Origin: Prosopocoilus inquinatus | Taxonomy: Eukaryota > Arthropoda > Insecta > Coleoptera > Lucanidae | NCBI GenBank assembly: GCA_036172665.1 | Contig: CM069871.1 | Location: 58,650,713-58,714,712 of the forward strand | Reading direction: 5' to 3' | DNA length: 64,000 nucleotides | Shown: piece by piece, positions 22,095 through 32,466 of the stretch | How positions within the stretch are numbered: the stretch's first letter is position 1 | Layout: each line of letters opens with the position of its first letter | The notes under the pieces: model-generated | Seen by the model: only the letters and a program-made list of their open reading frames with translations | Databases searched by the model: none | Told to the model about the DNA's origin: nothing | Program-made: the position numbers and the translations under genes

Positions 22095-23001
22095 TCTAAA
22101 ATAGTAAAGGAGACTGTGGTTTAAGAGATAATTGAAAGTAACCTCCGCCCACAATAATTTTTATATCCGTAGATACCAACTTAAAAGCGCTAAAAAATGT
22201 CTAAAAACAACCTAATCACACTGACAAAATCATAAAAATGTTAAACCTAACAACAATCTAATCATCATAAAAGATATATATGTCTAAATATAAGTAAATA
22301 TAAATTAATATGTGAAAATCTAAAATAAACTATATATGTTATGTATAAATCGGAAAAATAATTATGTGAACACCTAAAATTAACTGTCAGATACCTTACA
22401 AATAAGAGTTAACCAAACAACAGCATTTGCACTGGATATTTCATAAGGAGAGGACTCTCCGAGATAAAATTTTCCTAAAGTGTTCTTAACTTGCGGTGTG
22501 TGAGTGTGATTTGCTCTCATCTGTAGTTTGCTTTTTGACGATTTATACCTTTTATATTTTTCAGGATTTTTAGGTCTTTAGGTATCAAATAACAGGGAAT
22601 TATATACTTATTTATTCGTTAGAATAAGAAGTTTTTTCGGGTTCTTTGGACTATTTATTTTCGCGTTTCCGTGTTGTTTGGTTAACTCTTATTTATAAGG
22701 TATCTGACAGTTAATTTCAGGTGTTCACATAATTTTTTTCCGATTTATATATAACATATATAGTTTATTTTAGATTTTCACATATTAATTTATATTTACT
22801 TATATTTAGACATATATATCTTTTATGATGATTAGATTGTTGTTAGGTATAACATTTTTATAATTTTGTCAGTGTGAATAGGTTGCTTTTAGATATTTTT
22901 TAGTGCTTTTAAGTTGGTAGCGTACTGAAGATGGCAGCTTAGCTGCCGTAATACGTATCTACGGATATAAAAATTATTGTGGGCGGAGGTTAATTTCAAT
23001 T
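22095..23001. mobile_element. Penelope-like fold-back insertion with 11-bp target duplication
   Basis: Two arms (22125-22440 and 22677-23001) are close reverse complements. The insertion is flanked by atttctaatag at 22084-22094 and 23002-23012. The related MITE at 42348-43200 has a single atttctaatag (43172-43182, opposite strand), the empty site, which proves the insertion boundaries. The right arm carries a hammerhead-like motif (22921-22963) typical of Penelope-like terminal repeats; the left arm lacks exactly that stretch. No protein is encoded. Confidence 0.8.
22921..22963 (+). ncRNA. degenerate hammerhead ribozyme in a Penelope-like terminal repeat
   Basis: Stem I CGTA (22921-22924) pairs with TACG (22960-22963); core CTGAAGA at 22925-22931; stem II GGCAGC (22933-22938) pairs with GCTGCC (22942-22947), leaving one extra U at 22932. 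The GAAA box reads GTAA (22948-22951), losing an essential adenine, so activity is doubtful. Stem III is again two pairs with the self-complementary loop ACGT, and the triplet is ATC. Confidence 0.6.
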
Positions 23002-23801
23002 ATTTCTAATAGTATCTAGATACAGATGCAGATACTTTCAAAAATATGTGTCTAGATGCAGATACAGATACTTTTTCCGGAAAATATCTAGATACAGATA
23101 CAGATTACAAAAAAAAGTATCTGCAGTTTATCAAGATACTTGCAAGTGTAAAATTCAATAACCTATGCAGTAGTGGAGGTACGGTATTATTTGCGATCCA
23201 AATGGACTTTTTTTGTGAAAATTGACGAAGTTTTCGTATGAATATGTGAATAATGTACACACTAAAATCTGCGATAATTTTCACGTTTTTTTTTCCAGCG
23301 GTGTCTTTTTAAATAGAAAATTTATCTTTGTAATTAAGTTGATCAATAAGCTGATAAGTAATTACCTGATTTTGTATGAAACCAAGTCAAGTCAACGTAA
23401 AATATAAAGTTATCAACAGAAATGACTCTACTTCCGTATCAGACAAGTTAAATGTCAAATGAATCTAGGATCCTTAGTTGCATCCTTGTTGTAGCTAAGA
23501 GAGCGTTCCCATAATCAAGGAAAGTTGATAAAATCAGCAATACAGTCTTTTCCTTTTGATTTTCTCCTTTTGTCAATTATCTTTCCCAATTTTTAAAATA
23601 ATTTTCAAGTTTCCAAACTATCAAATCGGATTTTAAATAGAACAGTCATTTGACAAAGTGGAAAACATAATTAACAAGAGGGGAAAATCAAAAGAAAGAG
23701 ACTGTAAAATCGGAGGTTGCAAAATGTATCTAAAATGTATCTTAGTTTAGTGTATCTAGCTAGATACTTGTATCTAGATACTTAACAACACTGAATGTAA
23801 T

Positions 23802-24619
23802 AAACAGGCAAAGTACACACATGTAACACTAATAGTCGCGGAGTTACTTGCAAAACATCAATCATAAAGTAGGTCTCCGGGTAAGTCCGGACTAAAGTTG
23901 AAGAATATTTATGTTTTAGAAAGACATGTTTAATCTCTAAAAGAATAAAATCTTGCGCATGTTTGTGCCATTTTAATATACAGTCACTTTAAAAAGATGT
24001 GCTGCCAATGAAATTTTTCTTTATTATCATCTTTTATTAAATTTTATAGATGCTGGAACGATTCTACATTCTTTAAAATCAAATTGGGAAATATCAGGTG
24101 AAATTTATCTTTCATGGTGTACAGCGTAAATACCGAAAAGAGAGACAACTTAAGAGAAAAGTTTCCTTATTTCAAAATGTATAGGAAAATGTCATCAGAA
24201 AATGTGGTTTAGAATTGAAAGTTATCGTTATATAAAAAATTACAATGTCCCAGCCAGAAATAAAATTCACCCCCTATTACGAATTACTGTGCGCACTACA
24301 TTGGCAAATAACATTGTGATTAAACTATTCTCTAAGAAAACATTTCATTTTCAATTTATTATTAATATCTTAGCATCATCTGGTATCAAATTTATAAAAA
24401 AGAGTCGCAAGTCATTTTCAAAAGACGTTTTAGCATTATTCGCATCTCCAAAAATAAATCTGAAGACAGACTTGTTCAGACTTTTTTTATATTTTCCAAT
24501 CTACCTAGGGGATTTATTTTAGGAGCTAGAGAAAAACTTTAAATACAAAACTAGTAGTGTTTTCTGTCTGTTATCTTTCAAAGTTACCACAGGAAACAAA
24601 AACGCACTAAAAAGTGGAA
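23802..24619. other. no gene recognised
   Basis: AT-rich. A 106-codon frame at 24202-24522 shows no recognisable domain and has the low-complexity composition of its surroundings. Confidence 0.4.
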
Positions 24620-25010
24620 AAAAAAACAATTTTTTTTTTTAATAGAACATCCTGTATATTGTTTACTAAGATGAAAGAAGCTTGGATTTAGTTTTATTAT
24701 TAATTCATTGTGTAAGGTTTCGAATATTCGAATTCATATTGTCTTTTGCCTGACAAAAACTGCCATTTATAACATTTGTTAAGCATCTTTCCAGGCCGTA
24801 TTGATTTTCTTAAATGTTAATATATTGAACAGATAAAATAGCGACATCTTACGATCGCTTTTTGGCCTGACATTGCAGTAGGATAGACAAATTGAAGCGG
24901 GATTTGCTCCTAATAAGTCCCCCATGCAAGGCGGCCATGCTTGCTGTCAAAGCATAAAGAAAATGTTTAGAAAAATTTTGTGCAAATCGTTCTTGATTGC
25001 AGTGAAAACC

Positions 25011-25059
25011 TCGAGCAGCCTCTGGACAGCTGTTTCAGCCCTGCTTGGGGCTTCTTCAG
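25011..25059 (-). ncRNA. 5'-truncated hammerhead ribozyme
   Basis: CTGAAGA (25059-25053), stem II, GAAA, stem III and the cleavage site are present, but the bases upstream of the core no longer match the stem I partner; the inverted junction lies right there. Not expected to cleave in cis. Confidence 0.75.
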
Positions 25060-25192
25060 CTTCAATTTGTCTAGCCTACTGCAATGTCAGGTCAAAAAGC
25101 GATCGTAAGATGTCGCTATTTTATCTGTTCATCACTGTTACATCGCAATTGCGAATAAATTGGGCAAGTCGTTTTTGTTTGCAGTGGGAATG

Positions 25193-25257
25193 TCGAGCTA
25201 CGTCTCTGCTGAAGAAGCCCCAAGCAGGGCTGAAACAGCTGTCCAGAGGCTGCTCGA
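25193..25257 (+). ncRNA. hammerhead ribozyme (type I), complete copy
   Basis: Same 65-nt layout as at 16429-16493: TCGAGC/GCTCGA outer stem I, TCTG/CAGA inner stem I, CTGAAGA at 25209-25215, AGCCC/GGGCT stem II, GAAA, two-pair stem III with AGCT loop, and GTC with the cut after 25243. Only the internal loop of stem I differs (one base). Preservation of all core and paired bases in an independent copy supports a functional motif. Confidence 0.9.
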
Positions 25258-25864
25258 GGTTTTCACTGCAATCAAGAACGATTTGCACAAAATTTTTCTA
25301 AAAATAGTTAATATATTGATATTTTAAACTCAATTATATCTCGAACGGCTTTTCCAAATATCCGCATATTACACATTTCTGAAATCAGGAAACAATAATC
25401 TTTCATCTTAGCGTACAATATACAGGCTGTTCCACTTAAAAAAACAAAAATTTTAATTTTTGTCTACTTTACAGCGTTCTTTTGTTTTTTATAAAAACTC
25501 TAAAACATAATAGACATAAAGCCCTATAACTTCTCCAGTTTTCTTTTCTAGCTCTTAAAATAAAGCCCCCAAGTAGGTCGCAAAATATAAAAAAAGAACT
25601 GTACATGAACGATCTTCATTAAGCGAGAGCAATAACGAAAATTAATGGTGTGAAAATATTATTTTTAGTAAATAAGTAGTTTTGAATATTTAGACGGGTT
25701 TTATTCATCATTTTTTAACAAAATATGCATTAATTTATTTTTCGCCAACTATAGACCTATTTGGTCCCAATGTGCGTCGTAATCGTGTATTGAAGAGAGA
25801 GAGAAAGAGAAAAATTAAGACAAAAAGGACATTGTAGAGTAATCACTTCGATAAAAGAGTATAG

Positions 25865-26215
25865 TACCGGGTGATCAACGGAATTCATAATTAGAGGAGG
25901 CTGCAACTGATGCTATTTTATGCTGTATGGTTGGATACACTGAGAAATAAATAATAAATTGACAGCTGTCATATTTGTGGTTACGTTCGTGATTTGTACA
26001 ATCTTTTCATTTTGTATGTATGCTGGTTTAAACCCTTTTTCTAGAATACGTGTATTAGAGTAGGTTCCATAGGACGTTTATCAATCACTAAAAAAAATAT
26101 ATGTCACAATTCTGACATTTCAAAATTTTTAACATCAAACTGCAAGCCCGTGTTGCCAACTTTTTGAAAAATATCACAGCCTGCTATAATTATAAATCCC
26201 GTTGATCGCATGGTA
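25865..26215. mobile_element. 351-bp MITE
   Basis: The left end taccgggtgatcaacgga and the right end, in reverse taccatgcgatcaacggg, form an inverted repeat of about 28 bases with some mismatches. The interior has no coding region. A short GA run (25794-25815) lies just outside. Confidence 0.65.
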
Positions 26216-27349
26216 CTATTAAAAAGACTATTCCTAGAAGAGGTGTACACCGTAACCGTAAAAAACCCAGAACCCATTAAAAACAGAAATTTTTCTCGAA
26301 CCACAATCGCAACCGAAACCGAAATTAAGATGACTAACCCTAATCGAAATCGAAACCTTTATTAATTTTCCGGTTAATTTCGATATCGTTTCTTTATACG
26401 TACTAATATCAGAGGCGGCTTTAATAGTTGCGGGGCCCCGGGGGCGAGACCGGCCCTTTGGGTTGGGTTGGTTGAAAAATCTCCCCGCTCCCCCTTGCGA
26501 TAAGGAAAGATGTTTATATTTTTTGTGTTATAAAGAGCAGAAAAATACTCCTACTAAATAAATTAAAAAATAATAAAAAGGGTAAAGTAATTTCTTGCAA
26601 CACATCCCTAAATGATATTTGACACGTTTCAATTTCTAAAATACAGGACCTCTTTAATCCGAACTAATAATTGCACTGTTTGATTCGGATTTGCGAAATG
26701 TTAGGATTATCTAACGAAAGACAAAATATTCATTTTCTCATTACCAAGGCCGGAGCAACCGATTAAAAACGATTAAAGCGCAACTCGAACAATTTCAAGG
26801 TTAACCAAACTCGATCCTACAACTGAAAGAAAATGTTAAAAAAATTTCAATGTCCATCTTTTTTTGTATAGATTTAGAGAATCTTCTAAAGACGTCTCAG
26901 AGTATATCAACCCCAGAGACGTGTTGGATTCATCCTGCCATTTCTGTACGAGGCACCTACCAACTAAACTCCTTTCCTCTTTTGCCGTTCTGCGAAAGGA
27001 GGGTCAGCCTCTCTGAATTACTTCCCCCTCCGCAAGTTTCCTTTCTTTCGTCTCCCTTTATCTTCTGTCTTCTATCTTAACTCTTCCTCCTCTTCTTCCC
27101 TATCCTCTTCTTCACCATCTTTTATTTTCATCTTCTCTCCCATTCTCTTCTTTTTCCTCTTCCTCTTCTCATCCTCTTCTTCCGTACTCGCCCGCCTCTC
27201 CTTCTCTTTCTCTTCATTCAGCCTTGGCCCTCAGCCTTAGCATATCCTCTCTCTATCTGTCTTATCCTGCCTTCTGTTTCTTTTTCCTTTCCCCACAAAT
27301 TTCAGACTGTAGCCTCTCTCTCGCTTCCTTATTCGCCCAATTATTACCT
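26216..27349. other. transposon-end-like GC block and polypyrimidine tract; no gene
   Basis: At 26411-26480 a G/C-rich stretch (cagaggcggctttaatag, then cggggccccgggggc) looks like one end of a hAT-like element whose partner is not seen. From about 26990 to 27350 the plus strand is strongly C/T-rich (purine-rich on the minus strand), probably LINE 3' sequence or low-complexity sequence joined to the LINE fragments that follow. Confidence 0.35.
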
Positions 27350-27815
27350 CCTATGTTCTTCCTGGCATTTACCCTTCATAACTTCTCTTAGCATAGCCAT
27401 TATGGCCCCGTATTGCTCGTCTCCCTTGATGAATTCGTCGGCCACATTTTCCTTAGTAATTTGCATTCTATTTTTAGCTGTACCTTCATTGAGGCTGCAT
27501 AGAGAATTACCGAGGAGACCACTGTGGCCAATAGTTTCCTTTTTTAATTCTGGGACTTCCCATGTTCGCCATTAACCTGGCTATGGCCGCATATGCCTTG
27601 TGAGCCCTCGTGGCGGTCTGCTTCACATGTTTGGTCATCCTAGAGTCCCTATCTAGATGTACGCCCAGATACCGCACTTGATTGGAGGAGTGGCCATCGA
27701 TTTTCATTCCTATACGCGCCAGATTTCTTTTGCCTGCCAGGATAAGAATTTCTGTTTTGTTGCCCGCCAGGGCCAGTTTCATCCTCCCCAGCTCCTGCTG
27801 TATTCCTATTAGACG
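27350..27815 (-). pseudogene. R1-clade LINE fragment (reverse transcriptase thumb)
   Basis: The minus-strand frame from 27782 reads LALAGNKTEILILAGKRNLA, VRYLGVHLDRDSRMTKHVKQ and IARLMANMGSPR; after a one-base shift it continues KLLATVVSSVILYAAS (27530-27475). This series (LA..KTE...L.GRR, YLGV.LD, LMPN.GGPR, LL..VVxSxxLYxAPVW) is typical of the R1 clade, an arthropod LINE group. Upstream palm motifs are missing; at about 27815 the sequence switches to a different LINE. Dead fragment, at least one frameshift and several later stops. Confidence 0.75.
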
Positions 27816-29345
27816 GAGTGTGTGATTCCTCGGAAGTTGCTACAATCTCTTGTGTCTCCTTTTTTGTGTATGGTTACTATGATTCCCACTTGCCACTCCT
27901 TTGATGCGATTCCCATGCGTTATTTCCGACTTTTATCATTTCTGCTGTTATGTTATCCTGACGCTTTGCCTGCTTTCGTTTTGTTTATTGCCGCTTTGAT
28001 TTCTACTTAAGTTCTTCTCTCTTTCCCATGTTCGTCACTCCCTCTCCCTCTTGTCTGTTATATATTGCTTGTTCTGTTTATTTGTGGTGTTATATCACTT
28101 CCTTCTAACAAATTCTGGAAGTATTGTCTCCATTTTTCCATAATTTTTTGTTCTTCCGTCTTAATATTACCCCTTGTTCGTCTTTTATGTTTCTTCATGG
28201 TATGTTTTCCTAGTTTTTTCTTTGGTTTCTACTCACTCCACAGAACAATTTTTTGATTGTCGTTGTACGCTCTTTTCATTTTTTGTCCAAACTCCATCCA
28301 CATTGCTCCCTTTCCATTTTTTACCTTTCTTTCTCTTTTGAATTCTTCGTAGTCTTGGTTTCCTTGTTTTCTCTTTAGTTTCCTCTCACTCCATAAAACG
28401 ATTTTTTGATTGTGATTGTACGGCCTCTTCATTTTTTCTCCAAACTCCGTCCACGTTGCTCCCTTTCCATTTCTTTTAGCTTTCTTTCTCCTTTGTTTTC
28501 TTCGTAGTCCTGGTTTCCTGTTTTTTTTTTTTAGTTTCTCCTCACTCCAAAAAACAATTTTGGATTTTCGTTGTACGCCCTCTTCATTTTTTCTCCAAAC
28601 TCCATTCACATTGCTCCCTCTCCATTTTTTATATCTTTCTTTCTCTTTTGTATTCTACGTAGCCCTGGTTTCCTTGTTTTTTCTTTAGTTTCTCCTTACT
28701 CCACAGAACAATTATTTGATCGTCGTTGTACGCCCTCTTCATTTTTTCTATAAACTCCATTCACATTGCTCTTTTTCTATTTTTTTTAGTAGGTCTTTGA
28801 CCACTTTATTTCTTCTTTTGTATTCTTTGGAATCCTGTTGTGTCTTCTTGCATAGGTAATTCTTCCAAGTTTTGTTTTGATTTTGTTTTGATTGCGTTCT
28901 TTATTTTTTCGTTCTACCACTGTGTCTTTTTATGTTCTCTGTTTATAATTCTTTTGGTCTCTCTTCGGCTGCTTTTAGTATTGCCTCTTTGATTTTCGTC
29001 TACAAATCTTCTACTGTTTCCCGCCCCGTTAGGTCTTGGGTGTCTTGTTGTATCTGCTTTTGGTTTTTGTCTCTAAGTTCCGGTCTTTCTATTCGATTTC
29101 TCTTTTCAACTTTTCTTCGCTTCTAGTCTTTAATTTTCCTTGTTTCTTTTTACCACTTCATGACCACTGAGTAGTGGTCACTACGGATTTCTGCTCCTCT
29201 CCTGACTTTTATGTTTGTCACCTTTTTCCACACATCTTTAGTTGCTAACAAGTAGTCTATTATTAACTTTTCTTTTTTATTCGCAGTTTTTCTTGTGTAT
29301 ATATGTCTGTGTTTGGAATGGCTGTTTGTTATGACCAGCTCGTCT
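27816..29345 (-). pseudogene. LINE fragment: endonuclease end, linker and start of reverse transcriptase
   Basis: Read 5' to 3' on the minus strand: ELVITNSHSKHRHIHKKN (29345-29290), EKLIIDYLLATKDVWKKV then KVRRGAEIRSDHYSVVMK (29270-29155), the C-terminal part of an AP-type endonuclease with its SDH box; linker RETVEDL..KIKEAILKAAER; a repeated linker segment at 28234-28790; MEKWRQYFQNLLEG (about 28145); EIKAAINKTKAGKASG; ITAEMIKVG; and EWQVGIIVTIHKKGDTRDCS-NFRGIT (27900-27820). It belongs to the same LINE type as 900-2411. It stops at NFRGIT, where the R1 fragment begins, so the catalytic palm is missing. Frameshifts are present. Confidence 0.8.
28234..28790 (-). repeat. tandem repeat, ~154-bp unit, about 3.6 copies
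   Basis: Unit starts at 28234, 28387, 28543 and 28697 (cactcca(c/t)a(g/a)aacaat...), spacing 153, 156 and 154 bases. On the minus strand each unit encodes part of the LINE linker, for example WMEFGQKMKRAYNDNQKIVLWSE. The varying spacing breaks the frame between some units. Local tandem duplication inside the LINE is the simplest explanation. Confidence 0.85.
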
Positions 29346-29762
29346 TCTGTGGAGAAGTTTTACTAACCCGAAAACTAGTTTTCTTTCAACAGCCGTAACG
29401 ACTTCAAAACCGATTTGCTGAAGTACGGAGTGACAGGGCAAGCGAACGCATTGTTGCGTAAGATTTGTTGATGTTGAATTGAAGAGCAGAAGACGACTCT
29501 TTGTTGGCCTTTGCTTCTGGCATATCACTGCACTGAAAGTTTAAGTTTTGTCCAAGGTCAGGTTACTTGAAGATAAAACGAATGGCAAAGTTTTTTGTTT
29601 ACGAAACTGCTGATGGACGAGTCGAGGTGCGCGATAGGTACACTCGATGCTTGAAAGAATAATTAAATAGTGAATAATAGGATTCCAATTGACTTTTTGT
29701 AGCAGGTCTTGGAAGTACAGACGTATGTCTTTTCATAGAACATGGAAGAGAATAATTTTTTT

Positions 29763-29895
29763 AAAAAAATTTGTTGCAAATCGTTTTTGATTGCAGTGAC
29801 AACCTCGAGCAGCCTTTGTACAGCTGTTTCAGCCCTGTTTGCAATGTCAGATCAAAAAGCGATCGTATGATGTCTTGTCTGTTCATTAATACATT
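29763..29895 (-). repeat. hammerhead-repeat fragment with half a ribozyme
   Basis: The minus strand carries GCTCGA-like stem I, the cleavage site, stem III, GAAA and the 3' strand of stem II (29805-29837), then is broken inside stem II. Plus-strand repeat sequence follows at once (gcaatgtcagatcaaaaagc). So it is a head-on junction of two halves, as in the other copies, with the break in the ribozyme. Confidence 0.75.
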
Positions 29896-31024
29896 TTTTA
29901 TCCATTTTAAGAAAAGACCTGCGTTCAATATATTGTAGGGCGACGGGACTTTATGGTCACTTGTTTACAAAGTTTTCACTCGGTATAAATAATTTAAAAT
30001 GTGTGATTCAATATTTTATCATTCCGGCAGATATCAGAAGAGGCCTAAGCTTGAAAAGCAAAAAAAAGCAGAGTACACCATGTGCGTGAATATTCAAAGA
30101 TATGTTAATAATAACAAAAGTTACGCTAATTTCAGTTACTTAGTAAATTTAAGGCAAACTTGAGCACTTCAGTATAATTATTAGAATATTAATTCTTCAC
30201 ATGAAAAAATCGCCTTCAAAACTGAAACAGTGATGAATGTTATCTTTTATCAGCGATATTCAAATCACTCTGTTAAGGCTGGTATGCGGAGTCAGTACGC
30301 TCGGCTCATACATAATAGTCATACTTGACAGGTAAATACGTTCCATGTGCTGCATAATAACAATAACTCAACGAGGAGTGCTTTATAAATTATGCGGTTC
30401 ACATGATGTTTCAGTTATTTCGACATTGATATAATTGATAATAATCAATCGCAATTGCGATTCAAATTGTTTATGTCATGTACCCACTAATGAAAAATGT
30501 ATGTTGCAAATACTCTATCATATCATATGCGGGCTGTTTCAAATTGATTGTACAACATAACCGTACGAGATACAAATTCAGCTGAACGGATGAAAATTTG
30601 TCTCGACCACACTTTAGTATTGTATCGTGTTTCTGAAATATATGTAAAAGAATATGTTAAAAGATTGATTTTCTATTTTTCTTTACGTAAAATTCGACTT
30701 AAGATTAAAAGTACCGTGGTTCAAATGATGATGAGTTCTACGATTATAGCTTATAAAGTATATAGTATGCATTAGCTGCTTAAAAAACAGTTGTCAAAAA
30801 AATTGCATTGTAAATTTTGCATCAAAAATAAAAGCTTTGCAAGTCATAAAAGAGCGTTGTTGTATTTTAATATAAAAACCAAGCAATATTTTTTTAAAAT
30901 ATTAGAGAGAGAGCTTGAAAAGCAGTAACAGAAAAAATAATTATGTGAGCTGGGCTCCTGATTCCTGCAAGCAAAACCTTGGCCTACATCCACATTGGTT
31001 ACATAATAATAACTGTCAGTAGAG
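29896..31024. other. no gene recognised
   Basis: AT-rich sequence with small frames of no recognisable content. Confidence 0.4.
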
Positions 31025-31236
31025 TCAAATGAGTCGACGGGATTTTTCAAAATCAATGCCTAATAGAAAGCTTAGGAAATTAGGTAAATCAGATTCATAT
31101 AAACTTAGCTGATCATAAACCGATTCGACAATACCCTTGTCACGGTGCGTGAGCTCATGTCGTCTCGTAAAGTGTCTCTTCAGCTTGTCACGTAAGTTAT
31201 ATTTTGCAATTACAATAAATGTACCGTACGTATTTT
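31025..31236 (-). pseudogene. possible remnant of a C2H2 zinc-finger protein
   Basis: The minus-strand frame reads NLRDKLKRHFTRRHELTHRD (31196-31137) and continues open to SLLGID..SRRLI and a stop at 31025. The RHFTRRH spacing and the following THRDK linker resemble a zinc finger and inter-finger linker, but the two cysteines that should precede are not visible and no start codon precedes. It may be a 3' exon of a host gene or a relic. Weak evidence. Confidence 0.2.
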
Positions 31237-32144
31237 ATGTTGTGTTAAATCTGGCTATGCTCTGCTACCCCTAAAGTATACATTACCTTTTTTGGTTCAA
31301 ACTCGATTACCAATAAGAAAACGTTACATGAATTCAATGAATTCAACGAAGTGAAATTGCAATTTTCCATTATATTTTCAATTTTTTTTTGTTTATTACG
31401 GAATGTGCAGTAATGGGAGATTGATTTAATCTGAAATAGTATAAAGCTAGTACTTTTAGGCTTGAGGCTTGCAAGATACGTCACCGGCATTTCCTGCGAC
31501 GTAATTTTCCAATTCGTATTTAACAATAAAACTTTGGAATACTGATACTGATATCCAAACGGCATAAAATTATCAGATCTGGATTTTTCAAGCATCAATT
31601 AATTCAAGACCTTTAGAAAGGTGGAAAGTTTGATTACCATTAAATACTAAATGTTTTTTTTTTACAACAAAACGATGCAACTGTTCATTCGATGAAGGCA
31701 TTAAAATTACGCGGCTGAGGTTCTTCCAAGTAATTCATATAAAAAGATAATTAAATAATTCTGGTTGGAATGAAGGATTTCAAATAAAACCACCGAAACT
31801 TGAAAATTGATTTTACGTCCTAAAACACGATCAACGCTGCATTCTAAATGTTGGAAAATGAAAGAGACCATGTAGAATAAAGTTATTATAACATTTATGA
31901 TTATTTAAAGGACGAAATGAATTCGTGAAAGAGTAAAAAATTGCTGACCGGCTAAATTATATACGACGTGGTATGATGGGCAATTGAAGGGTAGGAGTCG
32001 TTTTTTATACGTGGCCTATAAATAGAGGAAATATATTCAATAACTAGAAACAGTTAAAGAAGACATCTAATCACTTTTTTTTTGCATAATGAATACGTTT
32101 TGGAAAAGAGGAGAAGCTCCTTAAAAAATTTGGCGTTACGCAAG

Positions 32145-32460
32145 TCTCGATTGAACGTAGGCAAGATAAAACAGTTTCATAACATCTAAACTAATTGACT
32201 TTCTGATTTTATAGATACCAAAATGTGCGGCACAGAGCTTAGCTAAAAGGTCTTCTGTATGATGATTCCATTTTAAATTATAATCAATGTTGACTCAAAG
32301 AAATTTAGTATTTGTTACTTGTAGTAGTGACTTATTATTATAAAACTGATGTACCTACAATGATTCAATATTCTCAGTGGTGTTATACAGAATGATATTA
32401 ATTTTTACAGTATTTAAAACGACAGCGTTATTTCTGCAGCAATTATTCATCATATTCATG
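32145..32460 (-). pseudogene. jockey/CR1-like LINE, 3' (thumb) part, split by an insertion
   Basis: The minus strand reads NNCCRNNAVVLNTVKINIIL (from 32455), NTKFL-VNIDYNLKWNHHTED and CAAHFGIYKIRKSISLDVMKLFYLAYVQSRLA (ending near 32145). This is the segment following the FADD catalytic box in a non-LTR reverse transcriptase, with two in-frame stops. The preceding segment of the same element lies 4 kb away at 36405-37620 on the same strand, on the far side of the plus-strand LINE at 32461-36398. The latter therefore inserted into it. Confidence 0.75.
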
Positions 32461-32466
32461 ACCGAA

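Larger units (their letters stand above)
22066..23793. mobile_element. hAT-type MITE (copy 1), interrupted by a Penelope-like fold-back
   Basis: Flanked by exact 8-bp duplications AATGTAAT (22058-22065 and 23794-23801). The ends are CAGTGTTGTTAA and, in reverse, CAGTGTTGTTAAGTA. The subterminal parts are packed with copies of tatctagatacagata, probable transposase-binding repeats. No transposase is encoded. A second, uninterrupted copy lies inverted at 42348-43200. Without the insertion at 22095-23012 this copy is about 810 bases. Confidence 0.85.
24829..25306. mobile_element. hammerhead-ribozyme repeat, second inverted composite with 13-bp target duplication
   Basis: Flanked by gttaatatattga at 24816-24828 and 25307-25319. 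The minus-strand half runs from 25059 to 24829 and holds the ribozyme core without its stem I 5' strand; the plus-strand half runs from 25060 to 25306 and holds a complete ribozyme. The two halves join precisely at the edge of the minus-strand core. Family and head-on layout are the same as at 15972-16670, with a few base differences, so this is an independent insertion. Confidence 0.85.
24620..25460. repeat. fold-back flanks around the second ribozyme insertion
   Basis: The segment gaacatcctgtatattg...ctaagatgaaaga at 24643-24680 is repeated inverted at 25400-25436 (tctttcatcttag...caatatacaggctgttc). The two arms therefore form a fold-back with outward-facing tacagg-type ends, like the palindrome at 12415-13516, and the ribozyme composite sits between them. 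Confidence 0.55.

Noticed and set aside
22960..23120. CRISPR-like spaced repeats (tatctagatac)
   Set aside because: The repeats are irregularly spaced, inverted at the two ends of a hAT MITE, and there are no spacers of constant length; subterminal binding repeats.
28065..29126. Several plus-strand frames rich in Ser, Phe and Leu
   Set aside because: Antisense shadows of the purine-rich minus-strand LINE linker.
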